Notes: generated by a model from the sequence alone, not told the origin. 64,000 nt of DNA from Pseudomonas_T sp032052615 (GCA_032052615.1 DAMBWF010000010.1:62001-126000); one strand, 5' to 3'. Positions 1 through 8,299 are shown, numbered from the stretch's first letter. Numbers and translations: made by a program.

Positions 1-752
1 TGGAAGCGCTGCTGGTGACACGCGGCGAACACGGCATGACCCTGCTGCGTCCCGAGCATCCCCCGTTGCACCTGCCGGCCCGGGCCCGGGAAGTGTTCGA
101 TGTGACCGGCGCCGGCGATACGGTGATCTCCACCCTGGCCGCCAGCCTCGCTGCCGGCGCCGACCTGCCCCAGGCGGTGGCCCTGGCCAACCTGGCCGCC
201 GGGATCGTGGTGGGCAAGCTCGGCACCGCCGCCATCAGCGCGCCGGAGCTGCGCCGGGCGGTGCAGCGCGAGGAGGGCTCGGAGCGCGGCGTGTTGGGGT
301 TGGAGCAACTGCTGGTGGCCATCGAGGACGCCCGCGCCCACGGCGAGAAGATCGTCTTCACCAATGGCTGCTTCGACATCCTCCACGCCGGCCACGTGAC
401 CTACCTGGAGCAGGCCCGCGCCCTCGGCGATCGCCTGGTGCTGGCGGTCAACGACGACGCCTCGGTGAGCCGCCTGAAGGGCCCCGGGCGGCCGATCAAC
501 TCGGTGGACCGGCGCATGGCGGTGCTGGCCGGGCTCGGCGCGGTGGACTGGGTGGTGAGCTTCAGCGAGGACACCCCGGTGAACCTGCTGGCGGAGATCA
601 AGCCGGACGTGCTGGTGAAGGGCGGCGACTACGGCATCGAGCAGGTGGTGGGCGCCGACATCGTCAAGGCCTATGGCGGCGAGGTGCGGGTACTGGGCCT
701 GGTGGAGAACAGCTCCACCACCGCCATCGTCGAGAAGATTCGCTCCCGCTAA
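1..752 (+). CDS. hldE: Bifunctional heptose 7-phosphate kinase / heptose 1-phosphate adenylyltransferase, 3' part
   Basis: The 5' end lies outside the window; the reading frame is open from base 3 to the TAA at 750-752. HldE makes ADP-heptose for the LPS inner core: an N-terminal PfkB/ribokinase domain phosphorylates heptose 7-phosphate and a C-terminal nucleotidyltransferase adds AMP to heptose 1-phosphate. The visible part starts near the end of the kinase domain, with the PfkB signature DVTGAGDT at about bases 101-124. It continues into the cytidylyltransferase-like domain with NGCFDILHAGH (GCFDxxHxGH nucleotide site), then LKGPGRPI and KGGDY. An internal GTG at 15 is in frame but is not a real start, because the domain is already under way. 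About 250 of roughly 475 residues are present. Confidence 0.97.
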   Translation, partial: EALLVTRGEHGMTLLRPEHPPLHLPARAREVFDVTGAGDTVISTLAASLAAGADLPQAVALANLAAGIVVGKLGTAAISAPELRRAVQREEGSERGVLGLEQLLVAIEDARAHGEKIVFTNGCFDILHAGHVTYLEQARALGDRLVLAVNDDASVSRLKGPGRPINSVDRRMAVLAGLGAVDWVVSFSEDTPVNLLAEIKPDVLVKGGDYGIEQVVGADIVKAYGGEVRVLGLVENSSTTAIVEKIRSR

Positions 753-753
753 G

Positions 754-788
754 CCGCGCGGGCCGGGAGCGCCGGCTTCCCGCGCGGG
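754..788. terminator. GC-rich hairpin between convergent genes
   Basis: Arms CCGCGCGGG (754-762) and CCCGCGCGG (779-787) pair perfectly, with a nested CCGG/CCGG inside the loop. It lies between the hldE stop and the stop of the convergent gene at 801. There is no T-run on either side, so termination is inferred from position and stem strength only. Confidence 0.5.
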
Positions 789-800
789 TCGCGCGCCCGC

Positions 801-1694
801 CTAGGACACCTCCGCCGCCAGTGGGGCGAGGCGCGCCAGCCAGTCCTTCCAGCGAACCCGCTCCTCGCGCACCACCCAGCCTTCCTGCGCCGCGAAACTC
901 TCGGATAACCACAGGCCCCGGGTCGCCACCGGCCTTAGCGTGCCCCGGCGCAGGTTGAACAGCCCTCCGCTGGGGCGACCGTCTCGCAGTTCCAACAGGT
1001 ACAGGTCCGGCTGCCGACGCTCCAGGCGCGCCACCAGCTCGCCTTCTTCCAGGGTTTCGTCGACGTGGTAGAGACTCAGGCCCTCGATGCTCTTGGGCAG
1101 GTCGAGGCGCAGGTCGTAGACCAGTTGCAGCGAGGCGGTGGGCAGGTGCACGTAGGCCCGCGGCCGCTCCAGCAGCACCAGGTTGCCGCTCTGCACCGGT
1201 CGCGCGGCGCCCGACAGCGGGCTCAGGCGGAAATGATCGGTGTCCCGATAATGCAGCCGGTCCTGATAGGGCGTCGGCAGCCATGTATCGCCGAAGCGGC
1301 CGGCCAGCCAGCCGTCGCGGGTTTCCAGCAGGCATTCCTCGGCGATTTCCTGGATGGCGGTGAGCAGGGGCAGGTTCAGTTCGTGGGTCGGCACGTAGCC
1401 GGAAATCAGCTTGAGCACCGTATCGCCCCGGTCCGGCCGGCGTTGGCGCACCAGCACCCCGTAGTCGCGGCCGTGCAGGCCCAAGGTCAGGCGCACCGAG
1501 ACCCCGAGGTTGGCCAGGGATATCGAAAAACGCTGGGGGTCGTCCAGGTGGATCGGCCGTCGGCGCTCCAGGGTCTGGGCGAAATTCAGCGGCAGGCCCT
1601 GGCCCCGGTAGCTCAACCCGTCGGGGCCGGCTTCGACGTGCAGCGGCAGGGTCTTGAAGGTGCCCGGGTTCTTGCGGGCGAGAATGCGCGGCAT
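801..1694 (-). CDS. Conserved protein of unknown function
   Basis: A 297-residue cytoplasmic-looking protein with no signal peptide or membrane segment. The ATG at 1694 is chosen because AGGAAGGAG lies about 8 bases upstream and the protein starts MPRILARKNPG; the frame stays open further upstream but that part is arginine-rich shadow sequence. I recall close homologues in Pseudomonas, some labelled 'metal ABC transporter ATPase', but no Walker A motif is visible, so that label is not supported. A segment reading AIQEIAEECLLE at about residues 108-119 faintly resembles a Nudix helix but lacks the full GX5EX7REUXEE pattern. It converges on hldE and lies downstream of the aldo/keto reductase on the same strand. 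Function unknown. Confidence 0.85.
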   Translation of the reverse strand: MPRILARKNPGTFKTLPLHVEAGPDGLSYRGQGLPLNFAQTLERRRPIHLDDPQRFSISLANLGVSVRLTLGLHGRDYGVLVRQRRPDRGDTVLKLISGYVPTHELNLPLLTAIQEIAEECLLETRDGWLAGRFGDTWLPTPYQDRLHYRDTDHFRLSPLSGAARPVQSGNLVLLERPRAYVHLPTASLQLVYDLRLDLPKSIEGLSLYHVDETLEEGELVARLERRQPDLYLLELRDGRPSGGLFNLRRGTLRPVATRGLWLSESFAAQEGWVVREERVRWKDWLARLAPLAAEVS

Positions 1695-1788
1695 GGGGGC
1701 GGCTCCTTCCTCGTGGTGTCCTGGGTGGAACACGGTCACCGAGTCATAACAGGTCGATGTGGCGAGGAGCAACCCGCCGGCGACGCGC

Positions 1789-1809
1789 GCGCCCGTCCTG
1801 GACGGGCGG
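1789..1809 (-). terminator. Hairpin just after the aldo/keto reductase gene
   Basis: CGCCCGTC (1790-1797), loop CTG, GACGGGCG (1801-1808) form a perfect 8-bp stem starting 6 bases past the stop codon of the leftward gene ending at 1814. No U-tract follows on the minus strand. Confidence 0.5.
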
Positions 1810-1813
1810 CGGT

Positions 1814-2623
1814 TCAGCGGCCGCGCAGCACCGCGGCGGCGCAGGCCACGTTGTGCGCCAGGTGCAGCGGGTCGATGGTGCCGACGATGGCACTGCTCAC
1901 CCCCGGGTGGCCGAGCACCAGCTCGAAGCTGGCGCGCACCGGGTCGACCCCCGCGCCCAGGCAGGCATGGCCGCTGGCCAGGGCTTTCTTGATCAGAATG
2001 GCCTTGCCGTGCTGGGCGGCGTAGTCGAGCACCGGCTTCTCGCCCTGCTCGGCGAGGTTGTAGGTGACCATGGCGCAATCACCCCGTTGCAGGGCCAGCA
2101 GCCCGCCGTCCACGGTCTTGCCGGAGAGGCCGAAGGCGCGGATCTTGCCGGCTCGCTTGAGGTCGGCCAGGGCCTCGTACAGACCGCTGTCCTCAAGGAT
2201 TTCCCGGTCGCGCCCATCGGAGTGCACCAGCAAAAGATCGAGGCGATCGGTGCGCAGCCGGGCCAGGCTGCGCTCCACCGAACGGCGCGCATGCCCGGGG
2301 GTGAAATCGAAGCGCGACTGGCCGGCCTCGAACTCCTCGCCCACCTTGCTGACGATCACCCAGGCGTCGCGTTGGTCCTGCAACAGCGGGCCGAGGCGTT
2401 CCTCGCTGACGCCATAGGCCGGCGCCGTGTCGATCAGGTTGATGCCCAGCGCTTGGGCCTGCCGCAGCAACTGGCGAGCGGCGAAGTCGTCGGGAATGGC
2501 GAAGCCGGTGGGGTACTTGACGCCTTGGTCGCGGCCCAGCTTGACCGTGCCCAGGCCCAGGGGCGACACCCTCAGGCCCGTGTCGCCCAGGGGGCGGTGC
2601 AAGTCGTGCAGCGTGTCGATCAT
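1814..2623 (-). CDS. Aldo/keto reductase
   Basis: A 269-residue NADPH-type aldo/keto reductase with a TIM-barrel pattern. The catalytic tetrad is readable: Asp and Tyr in LIDTAPAYGVSEERLG, Lys in VIVSKVG and His in LLLVHSDG. The C-terminal cofactor region reads SSAIVGTIDPLHL. Its ATG overlaps the stop of the upstream FAD oxidoreductase (ATGA at 2620-2623), so the two are translationally coupled and probably act in one pathway. The substrate cannot be named; the sequence resembles D-threo-aldose / L-galactose dehydrogenase-type members. Family certain, specific reaction unknown. Confidence 0.93.
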   Translation of the reverse strand: MIDTLHDLHRPLGDTGLRVSPLGLGTVKLGRDQGVKYPTGFAIPDDFAARQLLRQAQALGINLIDTAPAYGVSEERLGPLLQDQRDAWVIVSKVGEEFEAGQSRFDFTPGHARRSVERSLARLRTDRLDLLLVHSDGRDREILEDSGLYEALADLKRAGKIRAFGLSGKTVDGGLLALQRGDCAMVTYNLAEQGEKPVLDYAAQHGKAILIKKALASGHACLGAGVDPVRASFELVLGHPGVSSAIVGTIDPLHLAHNVACAAAVLRGR

Positions 2624-3801
2624 GGCAGCTTTTCCTCCCAGACCGGCCGACCCAGGGGCGGGCGCGGCAGGTCCGGCGGCAGCGGCGCCGGCGCGGACGC
2701 CGGGCGCACGCCGTCGCGTTCCAGCGCGGCGAGCACCCGGTCGGCGAAGTCCGGCGCCAGGGCCAGCTTGGTCGGCCAGCCCACCAGCAGCCGGCCTTCG
2801 TGGTCGAGGTAGGCATTGTCCGGGCGCAGCAGGCCATTCTGGGCGGGCTCGGCGCGGTCCACCCGCACGGTGGCCCAGCGGGTCTCGGTCTGGTCGATCC
2901 ACGGCAGCAGGTCCTGTACCTCGCGGCGCGCGGCGGCGATCTGCGCCGCGTCGTCCCGGGCCACGCCATCGGCCTCGGCCAAGTCGCCGCCCAGGTACCA
3001 GACCCATTGACCGTCGGCCGCCGGGTGGCTGGTGACGGTGAGGCGCGGTTTCGGCCCGGCGCCCAGGCAGTGGGCGTAGAGCGGCTTCAGCGCCGGCCCC
3101 TTGGCCAGCACCATGTGCAGCGGCCGGAGCTGCTGGGCGGGCCGCTGCAGGCCGAGCTCGGCGAGCAGCGCGGCATTGCCGGCGCCGGCGCTCAGGACGA
3201 TGCGCTGGGCATGGATGGCCCGGTCGTCCACCCGCAGCCCCACCAATTCGCCCCCCTCGCGCAGCGGTTCGAGGCGGTCGCCGGCCAGCAGGCCGTCGCC
3301 GGCCAGTTCGGCGAGGCGGGCGATCAGGCTGGGCACGTCGAGCACCAGTTCGGCGAGGCGATAGACCTTGCCCTTGAAGCGCGGGTCGCGTAGCGCAGGC
3401 GGCAGATCGTCGCCCTTCACCGGGTCCACCCGGCCACGCATGGCCTTGCTGGCGAAGAAGCTGACCAAGTTGCCGGCCAGGCTGCCTGGGGACCACAGGT
3501 AATGGGCGTCGGAGAGTACCCGCACGCCGCGCAGGTCGAGGTCGCCCTGGCCGGCCAGGGCGCCGCGCCACCGCTGCGGCATGTCGGCGATGGCCTCGGA
3601 GGAACCGGTGAGGCCGCCGTGCAGCGCGTACTTGGCGCCGCCATGGATGATGCCCTGGGATTTCACACTTTGCCCTCCGCCGAGGCCGGCGCGTTCCACC
3701 AGCAGGGTGGAATAGCCGGCGCGGCGCAGGCGCGCGTTCAGCCAGAGGCCGGCGATGCCGCCGCCGACGATGAGGATGTCGGTGGAAAGGGGAGGGAGCA
3801 T
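2620..3801 (-). CDS. FAD-dependent oxidoreductase of the DAO (glycine oxidase / glycerol-3-P dehydrogenase) type
   Basis: A 393-residue protein opening with an FAD-binding Rossmann motif, DILIVGGGIAGLWLNARL at about residues 8-25, then LLVER at the end of the second beta strand. A second typical element is SQGIIHGGAKYAL, as in glycerol-3-phosphate dehydrogenase-like DAO proteins. ATG 3801 is preferred; an in-frame GTG nine bases upstream (3810) is an alternative and neither has a strong Shine-Dalgarno. First gene of a two-gene unit with the overlapping aldo/keto reductase. A -10 element (TATACT on the minus strand) lies at 3832-3837. Substrate unknown. Confidence 0.9.
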   Translation of the reverse strand: MLPPLSTDILIVGGGIAGLWLNARLRRAGYSTLLVERAGLGGGQSVKSQGIIHGGAKYALHGGLTGSSEAIADMPQRWRGALAGQGDLDLRGVRVLSDAHYLWSPGSLAGNLVSFFASKAMRGRVDPVKGDDLPPALRDPRFKGKVYRLAELVLDVPSLIARLAELAGDGLLAGDRLEPLREGGELVGLRVDDRAIHAQRIVLSAGAGNAALLAELGLQRPAQQLRPLHMVLAKGPALKPLYAHCLGAGPKPRLTVTSHPAADGQWVWYLGGDLAEADGVARDDAAQIAAARREVQDLLPWIDQTETRWATVRVDRAEPAQNGLLRPDNAYLDHEGRLLVGWPTKLALAPDFADRVLAALERDGVRPASAPAPLPPDLPRPPLGRPVWEEKLP

Positions 3802-3831
3802 GGGCCGCACTCGTGGAAACGAAGGGCCCGC

Positions 3832-3837
3832 AGTATA
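3832..3837 (-). promoter_or_regulatory. Candidate -10 element for the oxidoreductase pair
   Basis: Minus-strand TATACT followed by GCGGGCC, placing a start site near 3825, about 25 bases before the ATG. No good -35 hexamer was found. Confidence 0.45.
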
Positions 3838-3877
3838 ACCCGCGTCCGCCGCCGAACGCCGTGGTCGGGCGACGCAG

Positions 3878-4210
3878 TCAGTGCCCGGTGCTGGCGGAGA
3901 ACAGCCGGATGACCGCCACTCCGGCGACGATCAGCCCCATGCCGAGAATGGCCGGCAGGTCCAGCTTCTGCCCGTAGAGCAGGTAGGCGGCGACGCTCAC
4001 CAGGACGATGCCGAGGCCGGCCCAGATGGCGTAGGCGATGCCCACGGGGATGGTCCGCATCACCAGGGTGAGCATCCAGAAGGCGATGCCGTAGCCCCCG
4101 ATGACCAGGGCCAGGGGCAGGGGTTTTTGCAGGCCTTGCACGGCCTTCATGGAGGTCGTGGCCACCACTTCGGCGCCGATGGCGATCGCCAGGTACACAT
4201 AGCCGTTCAT
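3878..4210 (-). CDS. emrE: Small multidrug resistance (SMR) efflux protein, EmrE type
   Basis: 110 residues, exactly the EmrE length, with four hydrophobic helices. The essential membrane glutamate is Glu14 in AIGAEVVATT, and the GIAYAIWAGLGIVL segment (helix 3, dimer-forming) and GQKLDLPAI are present. These proteins exchange protons for lipophilic cations such as quaternary ammonium dyes as an antiparallel dimer. ATG 4210 is chosen because AGGAGAGG lies 5-12 bases upstream; the frame extends to 4246 without a ribosome site. Divergent from waaA; a TAGAAT -10 on the minus strand lies at 4245-4250. The conserved YAIWxGxG motif argues for a true exporter rather than a guanidinium-type Gdx protein, but substrate range cannot be read. 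Confidence 0.95.
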   Translation of the reverse strand: MNGYVYLAIAIGAEVVATTSMKAVQGLQKPLPLALVIGGYGIAFWMLTLVMRTIPVGIAYAIWAGLGIVLVSVAAYLLYGQKLDLPAILGMGLIVAGVAVIRLFSASTGH

Positions 4211-4244
4211 TCGCGGCCTCTCCTGTAAAACACGACGGCCCGCC

Positions 4245-4250
4245 ATTCTA
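4245..4250 (-). promoter_or_regulatory. Candidate -10 element for emrE
   Basis: Minus-strand TAGAAT followed by GGCGGGCC; start site near 4238, giving a leader of about 28 bases before the emrE ATG at 4210. Confidence 0.45.
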
Positions 4251-4350
4251 CGCGGCCGGCGCGCTCCGTGGCCGATCGTTTCGCCCGCTGGCCCGCGGCG
4301 CGTTCCGGCCGGAGCGGTGGCGGCCGGGCGTTTTTGCTACCCTGCGCGGC

Positions 4351-5622
4351 ATGAACCGGACCCTCTATACCCTGCTGCTGCACCTCGCCCTGCCCCTTAT
4401 CGCGTTGCGCCTGGCCTGGCGCGCCTGGAAAGCGCCCGCCTACGCGCGCCGTCTCGGCGAACGCTTCGCCCTCGGGTTGCCGCCCCTGGAACCCGACGGG
4501 ATCTGGGTCCACGCGGTGTCGGTGGGCGAGAGCATCGCCGCCGCGCCGATGATCCGCGCGCTACGCGAGCGCTACCCGAACCTGCCGGTCACCGTCACCT
4601 GCATGACGCCCACCGGCTCCGAGCGCATCCGTGCCCTGTTCGGCGACAGCGTCGGCCACTGCTACCTACCCTACGACCTGCCCTGGGCCTCGGCACGCTT
4701 CCTGCGGCGGCTGCGCCCGCGCCTGGCCGTGATCATGGAAACCGAGCTGTGGCCGAACCACCTTCACCAGTGCGCGCGACGCGGCGTGCCGCTGGTGCTG
4801 GCCAACGCCCGGCTGTCCGAGCGCTCGGCCCGTGGCTACGCGCGTTTCGCCCGGTTGACCGCGCCGATGCTCGCCGAGCTCAACCTGATCGCCGTGCAGA
4901 CCGAGGCGGAGGCCGAGCGCTTCCGCCGGCTCGGCGCCCGGCCGGGCTGCGTCGAGGTGACCGGCTCGATCAAATTCGACCTGCGCATCGACCCGGCGCT
5001 GCCGGTGAAGGCCGCCGCCCTGCGCGAGACCTGGGGCGCCACGGCGCGGCCGGTATGGATCGCCGCCAGTACCCATGCCGGCGAGGATGACGTGGTGCTG
5101 GAGGCCCATCGCCGCCTGCTCGCCGATTTTCCCGAAGCCCTGCTGATCCTGGTGCCGCGCCACCCCGAGCGCTTCGTCGGGGTCCACGAGCTGTGCCGGC
5201 GCGCCGGGTTCGCCACGGCCCGCCGCAGCCTGGGCGAGGCCGTCGGCCCGGGTACCGCCGTGCTGCTGGGCGACACCATGGGCGAGCTGCTGTTTCTCTA
5301 CGCCCTGGCGGACCTCGCCTTCGTCGGCGGCAGCTTGGTGGAAAACGGCGGACACAACCTGCTGGAACCGGCCGCCCTGGGCAAGCCCGTGCTGGCGGGG
5401 CCGCATCTGTTCAACTTCCTGGAGATCGCCGGGCAGTTGCGCGAGGCGGGGGCGTTGGAGACGGTTCGCGACGCCGGGCAACTGGCCGATGTGCTGGCCG
5501 GGCTGTGGCGCGCCCCCGCCGACGCCGGGCGCAGGGCCGAGGCCGGCCTCGGTGTGTTGCGGGCCAACCAGGGCGCGTTGCAACGGCTGCTGGACGGGGT
5601 GGGGCGGTTGATCTCCGGTTGA
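4351..5622 (+). CDS. waaA: 3-deoxy-D-manno-octulosonic acid (Kdo) transferase
   Basis: 423 residues, the usual WaaA/KdtA length. It transfers Kdo from CMP-Kdo to the lipid A precursor at the inner membrane. An N-terminal hydrophobic segment (residues about 3-20) serves as the membrane anchor. Family landmarks are WVHAVSVGES, METELWPN, ANARLSERSARGY, VTGSIKFD, WIAASTHAGED and VGGSLVENGGHNLLEPA, the last being the GT-B C-terminal donor site. No Shine-Dalgarno is visible; a TACCCT hexamer at 4338-4343 lies so close to the ATG that the transcript could be nearly leaderless. Together with hldE nearby it marks an LPS-core neighbourhood. Confidence 0.97.
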   Translation: MNRTLYTLLLHLALPLIALRLAWRAWKAPAYARRLGERFALGLPPLEPDGIWVHAVSVGESIAAAPMIRALRERYPNLPVTVTCMTPTGSERIRALFGDSVGHCYLPYDLPWASARFLRRLRPRLAVIMETELWPNHLHQCARRGVPLVLANARLSERSARGYARFARLTAPMLAELNLIAVQTEAEAERFRRLGARPGCVEVTGSIKFDLRIDPALPVKAAALRETWGATARPVWIAASTHAGEDDVVLEAHRRLLADFPEALLILVPRHPERFVGVHELCRRAGFATARRSLGEAVGPGTAVLLGDTMGELLFLYALADLAFVGGSLVENGGHNLLEPAALGKPVLAGPHLFNFLEIAGQLREAGALETVRDAGQLADVLAGLWRAPADAGRRAEAGLGVLRANQGALQRLLDGVGRLISG

Positions 5623-5718
5623 CGCTCATCGTCCCCGGACGGCGCGACGCCACTCCGCCGGTCGCCAGGCGCAAGGAACGGTGGCCCCGACAGGGGCCTG
5701 GACTAGAAGGAGAGCCTC

Positions 5719-6297
5719 ATGGAAACAACCGAAATCGCCGGCGCGCTTCAGTTTCTGAGAGAAGCCGAGCGCCTCAAGGATGTGCTGCGTAGCGCCCATA
5801 CCTCCTCCGGCCGCACCGAGAGCACGGCCGAGCACACTTGGCGCCTGTGCCTGATGGCCATGGTGTTCGAGCCGGAATTCAAGGGGCTGGATTTCGCCAA
5901 GCTGCTCAGGATCGCCCTCATCCATGACCTGGGGGAGGCCTTGGGAGGCGACATTCCCGCGCCCGAGGCGGGCGGGGCGGACAAGGCCGCCCAGGAGCGC
6001 CGCGACCTGCAGACCCTGCTGGCCCCGCTGCCGCCCGAGCGGCGGACCGCTTTCCTGGCACTATGGGACGAGTACGACCAGGCGTCGTCGCCCGAGGCGC
6101 GCATGGTGAAGGGGCTGGACAAGCTCGAGACCATCCTCCAGCACACTCAGGGGCGCAACCCGAGCGACTTCGATTATGGCTTCAACCTCGGCTACGGTCG
6201 TCGCTACACCGACCAGGACGGGTTGCTGGTCGCCATCCGGGCCTTGCTGGATATCGAGACGAAACGGCTGCACGAAGCGCAGATCCAGGCTGGCTAG
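5719..6297 (+). CDS. HD-domain phosphohydrolase (YfbR/HDDC2-like)
   Basis: 192 residues forming a compact HD domain. The metal ligands can be followed: His in STAEHTWRL, the His-Asp pair in ALIHDLGEALGGDIP, and a later Asp in KGLDKLETILQH. This pattern matches the 5'-deoxynucleotidase YfbR / HDDC2 group, which dephosphorylates nucleoside monophosphates, so a nucleotide phosphatase is the likely role. A good ribosome site AAGGAG lies about 8 bases before the ATG. A GGCCCC/GGGGCC hairpin (5683-5698) sits just upstream of the ribosome site. Stand-alone gene; substrate not proven. Confidence 0.88.
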   Translation: METTEIAGALQFLREAERLKDVLRSAHTSSGRTESTAEHTWRLCLMAMVFEPEFKGLDFAKLLRIALIHDLGEALGGDIPAPEAGGADKAAQERRDLQTLLAPLPPERRTAFLALWDEYDQASSPEARMVKGLDKLETILQHTQGRNPSDFDYGFNLGYGRRYTDQDGLLVAIRALLDIETKRLHEAQIQAG

Positions 6298-6822
6298 CTC
6301 CAGGCAGGCCAGCCCCGGGCAGGCCAGCCCAGACAGGTCAGCCTCGGGTATCGACCCCGCGCGGCCTAACCATGCAGTTAAAGCCTGGATTAATCCCGGG
6401 CAGGTCAGCCTGACGGGCGGCGCGGAAGGCCAAGCCAGCCCTCACGGACCGAAGAGCGCTTGCCGTTTTCGAATGCGGTGTCCCGCCAAGCGCCGGCGCG
6501 CTCCCAGCGCGGTCGGCTTGAGCCGCGCGGTTCCACTGCTGCGGGTAGGCGCCGGCCCGCCGGCGAACCTGTTCCAGCCGCTTTCGAGTCCGTCTGCGGG
6601 CAGGCCCTGTCGCCGGACATGCGCCGAGAGACGCATAGGGCCCACGCCGTGGATCGCGGGGTCGATGCCGGGCCGCGAAGGCGCCGGGCTGGGGCGCGCC
6701 TCGTCCCCGGGCATCAGTGGCAAGCCCGTACGGCGGCGACGCTCCGGATTGCGGGGAACAGGCACGCCGGGTACGCCAGGGCCAAGCCACCAAGGCCGCG
6801 CGACGCGCCGATGACAACCATG
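6298..6822. other. Gene-free 525-bp region with short degenerate repeats
   Basis: No reading frame here has a convincing ribosome site or recognisable protein; those on both strands are arginine/proline-rich, as expected of GC-rich non-coding DNA. The first 130 bases carry four near copies of GGCAGGYCAGCC (about 6304-6315, 6319-6330, 6333-6344 and 6399-6410). The rest shows no further structure that I recognise. Confidence 0.6.
6303..6410. repeat. Degenerate 12-bp repeats GGCAGGYCAGCC
   Basis: Four copies differing by one or two bases, three of them at a pitch of about 15 bases and one 66 bases further on. They begin just after the HD gene, whose last codons (CAGGCTGGCTAG) resemble the unit. 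Origin by slippage seems likely; no link to a known REP family. Confidence 0.55.
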
Positions 6823-6849
6823 AAAAAGCCCGGCGTCGGCCGGGCTTTT
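6823..6849. terminator. Bidirectional intrinsic terminator after the TolC-type gene
   Basis: AAAAGCCCGGC, loop GTC, GCCGGGCTTTT: an 11-bp perfect stem with A-run and T-run arms, ending 8 bases past the stop of the leftward outer-membrane gene. It can act in both directions. Confidence 0.9.
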
Positions 6850-6856
6850 CGTGGAC

Positions 6857-8299
6857 TCAGTACTTGGTGTTGGCGCCTTTCTTGAGCTGGCTTTCGGTTT
6901 CCGCCAGGTCCGGCGGCAGGAAGTCCTTATCCGGGTCGTAGTCCGGCTTGAGGAAGGCCGCCAGGGCCTCCAGGTCCGCGGGGCTCAGGGTGCCGGCCGC
7001 CTGTTTCAGGCGCAGGTTGTCAAGGATGTAGTCGTAGCGGGCGTTGTTGTAGTCGCGCACGGTGCCGTACAACTGGCGCTGGGCATCGAGCACGTCGACG
7101 ATGTTGCGGGTGCCCACCTGGTAGCCGATCTGGGTGGCTTCCACCGCGCTCTGGTTGGAAATGATCGACTGGCGACGCGCCTTCACCTGCTCCACGTCGG
7201 TGTTCACCGCCCGATGGTAATTGCGGGTGTCCTGCACCACCGAGCGGCGCAGCCCTTCGCGTTGCTGCTCCACCTGGTTCAACCGTTGGTAGGCCTCGCG
7301 GGCCAGGGAACTGGTCAACCCGCCGCTGTAGATCGGGATATTCAGTTGCAGGCCGATGCTGCGCTGCTCCACGTCGCTGCCGTAGTGCACCGGGCTGGCG
7401 GCGGTGTTGCTGAAGCCCAGGGCGTCGTTGTCGCCCTTCTGGTAGCTGGCCACCGCGTCGAGCGTCGGCGCGTGCCCGGCCTTGCGCTGGCGCACGGTTT
7501 CCTCGGCGGCATCCACCGCGTAGTTGCTCGCCTGCAGGTTGAGGTTCTGCTGCGCGGCGGTGTCCACCCAGGCCTTGGCGTCGTTGGGGGTCGGCACCAC
7601 CACGGGCAGGGTGTGCAGGATGCCTTCGAGGGAGTTGTAGTCGCGGTTGGTCAGGGTGACCAGCGCCTGGAAGGCGTCTTCCACGTTGCGCTCGGCGATG
7701 ATTCGCGCCGCGCGGGCGTTGTCGAAGCTGGCCTGGGCCTCGAGCACGTCGGTCTTGTCCGACAGGCCGACGTCGAAGCGCTCGTTGGATTGGTCGAGCT
7801 GGCGCTTGAAGGCGGCTTCCTCGGCCTTGGTCGCGGCCAGGTTGTCCTGGGCGCGGAGCACCGCGAAATAGCTTTCCGCCGTTTGCAGGATGAGGTTCTG
7901 CGAGGTGGCGGAGAAGCGCAGGGAAGCCTGGTCGTTGGTGGCCTCGGCGGCCTTGAGCTGGAACCAGCGGTCGGCGCGGAAGATCGGCTGGCTGAGGTTC
8001 GCCTGGTAGACGATGCCGCTGCGGTTGCTGGTGACCGAGGGCTCGTCCAGCTTGGTACGGGTGTCGCTGGTGGTGGCGCCGCCGGAAATCTGCGGCAGCA
8101 GCCCGGCGCGGGCCTGGGGCACCAGCTCGCGGGTCGCTTCGAGATCGGCGCGGGCGGCGGCGAGGTCGGCGTTGTTCTTCACCGCGTCCTGATAGACGGT
8201 CACCAGGTCGGTTCTGGCCGACAACGGAACGTCTGCCGCTTGCAGCGTGCCCGAGAAGGCGGAGGCCACGGCAACAGCCAGGGAAAGTCTGCGCAACAT
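6857..8299 (-). CDS. opmH: TolC-family outer-membrane channel protein
   Basis: 480 residues with a signal peptide MLRRLSLAVAVASAFSGTLQA followed by mature AADVPLSART. Two outer-membrane efflux (OEP) repeats with long coiled-coil helices follow, as in TolC: FRADRWFQLKAAEAT, SYFAVLRAQDNLA, VLEAQASFDNARAA in the first half and GSDVEQRSIGLQLNIPIY, TRNIVDVLDAQRQLYG in the second. It forms the trimeric exit duct for type I secretion and efflux pumps. The ATG at 8299 is preferred over a TTG at 8320 because it begins the signal peptide directly. The symbol opmH is assigned by the conserved position beside thiC in P. aeruginosa. A strong terminator follows. Confidence 0.93.
   Translation of the reverse strand: MLRRLSLAVAVASAFSGTLQAADVPLSARTDLVTVYQDAVKNNADLAAARADLEATRELVPQARAGLLPQISGGATTSDTRTKLDEPSVTSNRSGIVYQANLSQPIFRADRWFQLKAAEATNDQASLRFSATSQNLILQTAESYFAVLRAQDNLAATKAEEAAFKRQLDQSNERFDVGLSDKTDVLEAQASFDNARAARIIAERNVEDAFQALVTLTNRDYNSLEGILHTLPVVVPTPNDAKAWVDTAAQQNLNLQASNYAVDAAEETVRQRKAGHAPTLDAVASYQKGDNDALGFSNTAASPVHYGSDVEQRSIGLQLNIPIYSGGLTSSLAREAYQRLNQVEQQREGLRRSVVQDTRNYHRAVNTDVEQVKARRQSIISNQSAVEATQIGYQVGTRNIVDVLDAQRQLYGTVRDYNNARYDYILDNLRLKQAAGTLSPADLEALAAFLKPDYDPDKDFLPPDLAETESQLKKGANTKY

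Noticed and set aside
1695..2078. Upstream extension of the unknown gene at 801-1694
   Set aside because: The extension overlaps the aldo/keto reductase in another frame and lacks a ribosome site, while ATG 1694 has a strong one.
6176..6817. Open frames on both strands in the gap after the HD gene (212 aa on plus, 159 aa on minus)
   Set aside because: No ribosome site, composition dominated by Arg, Pro, Gly and Ala as in GC-rich non-coding DNA, and no recognisable motif.
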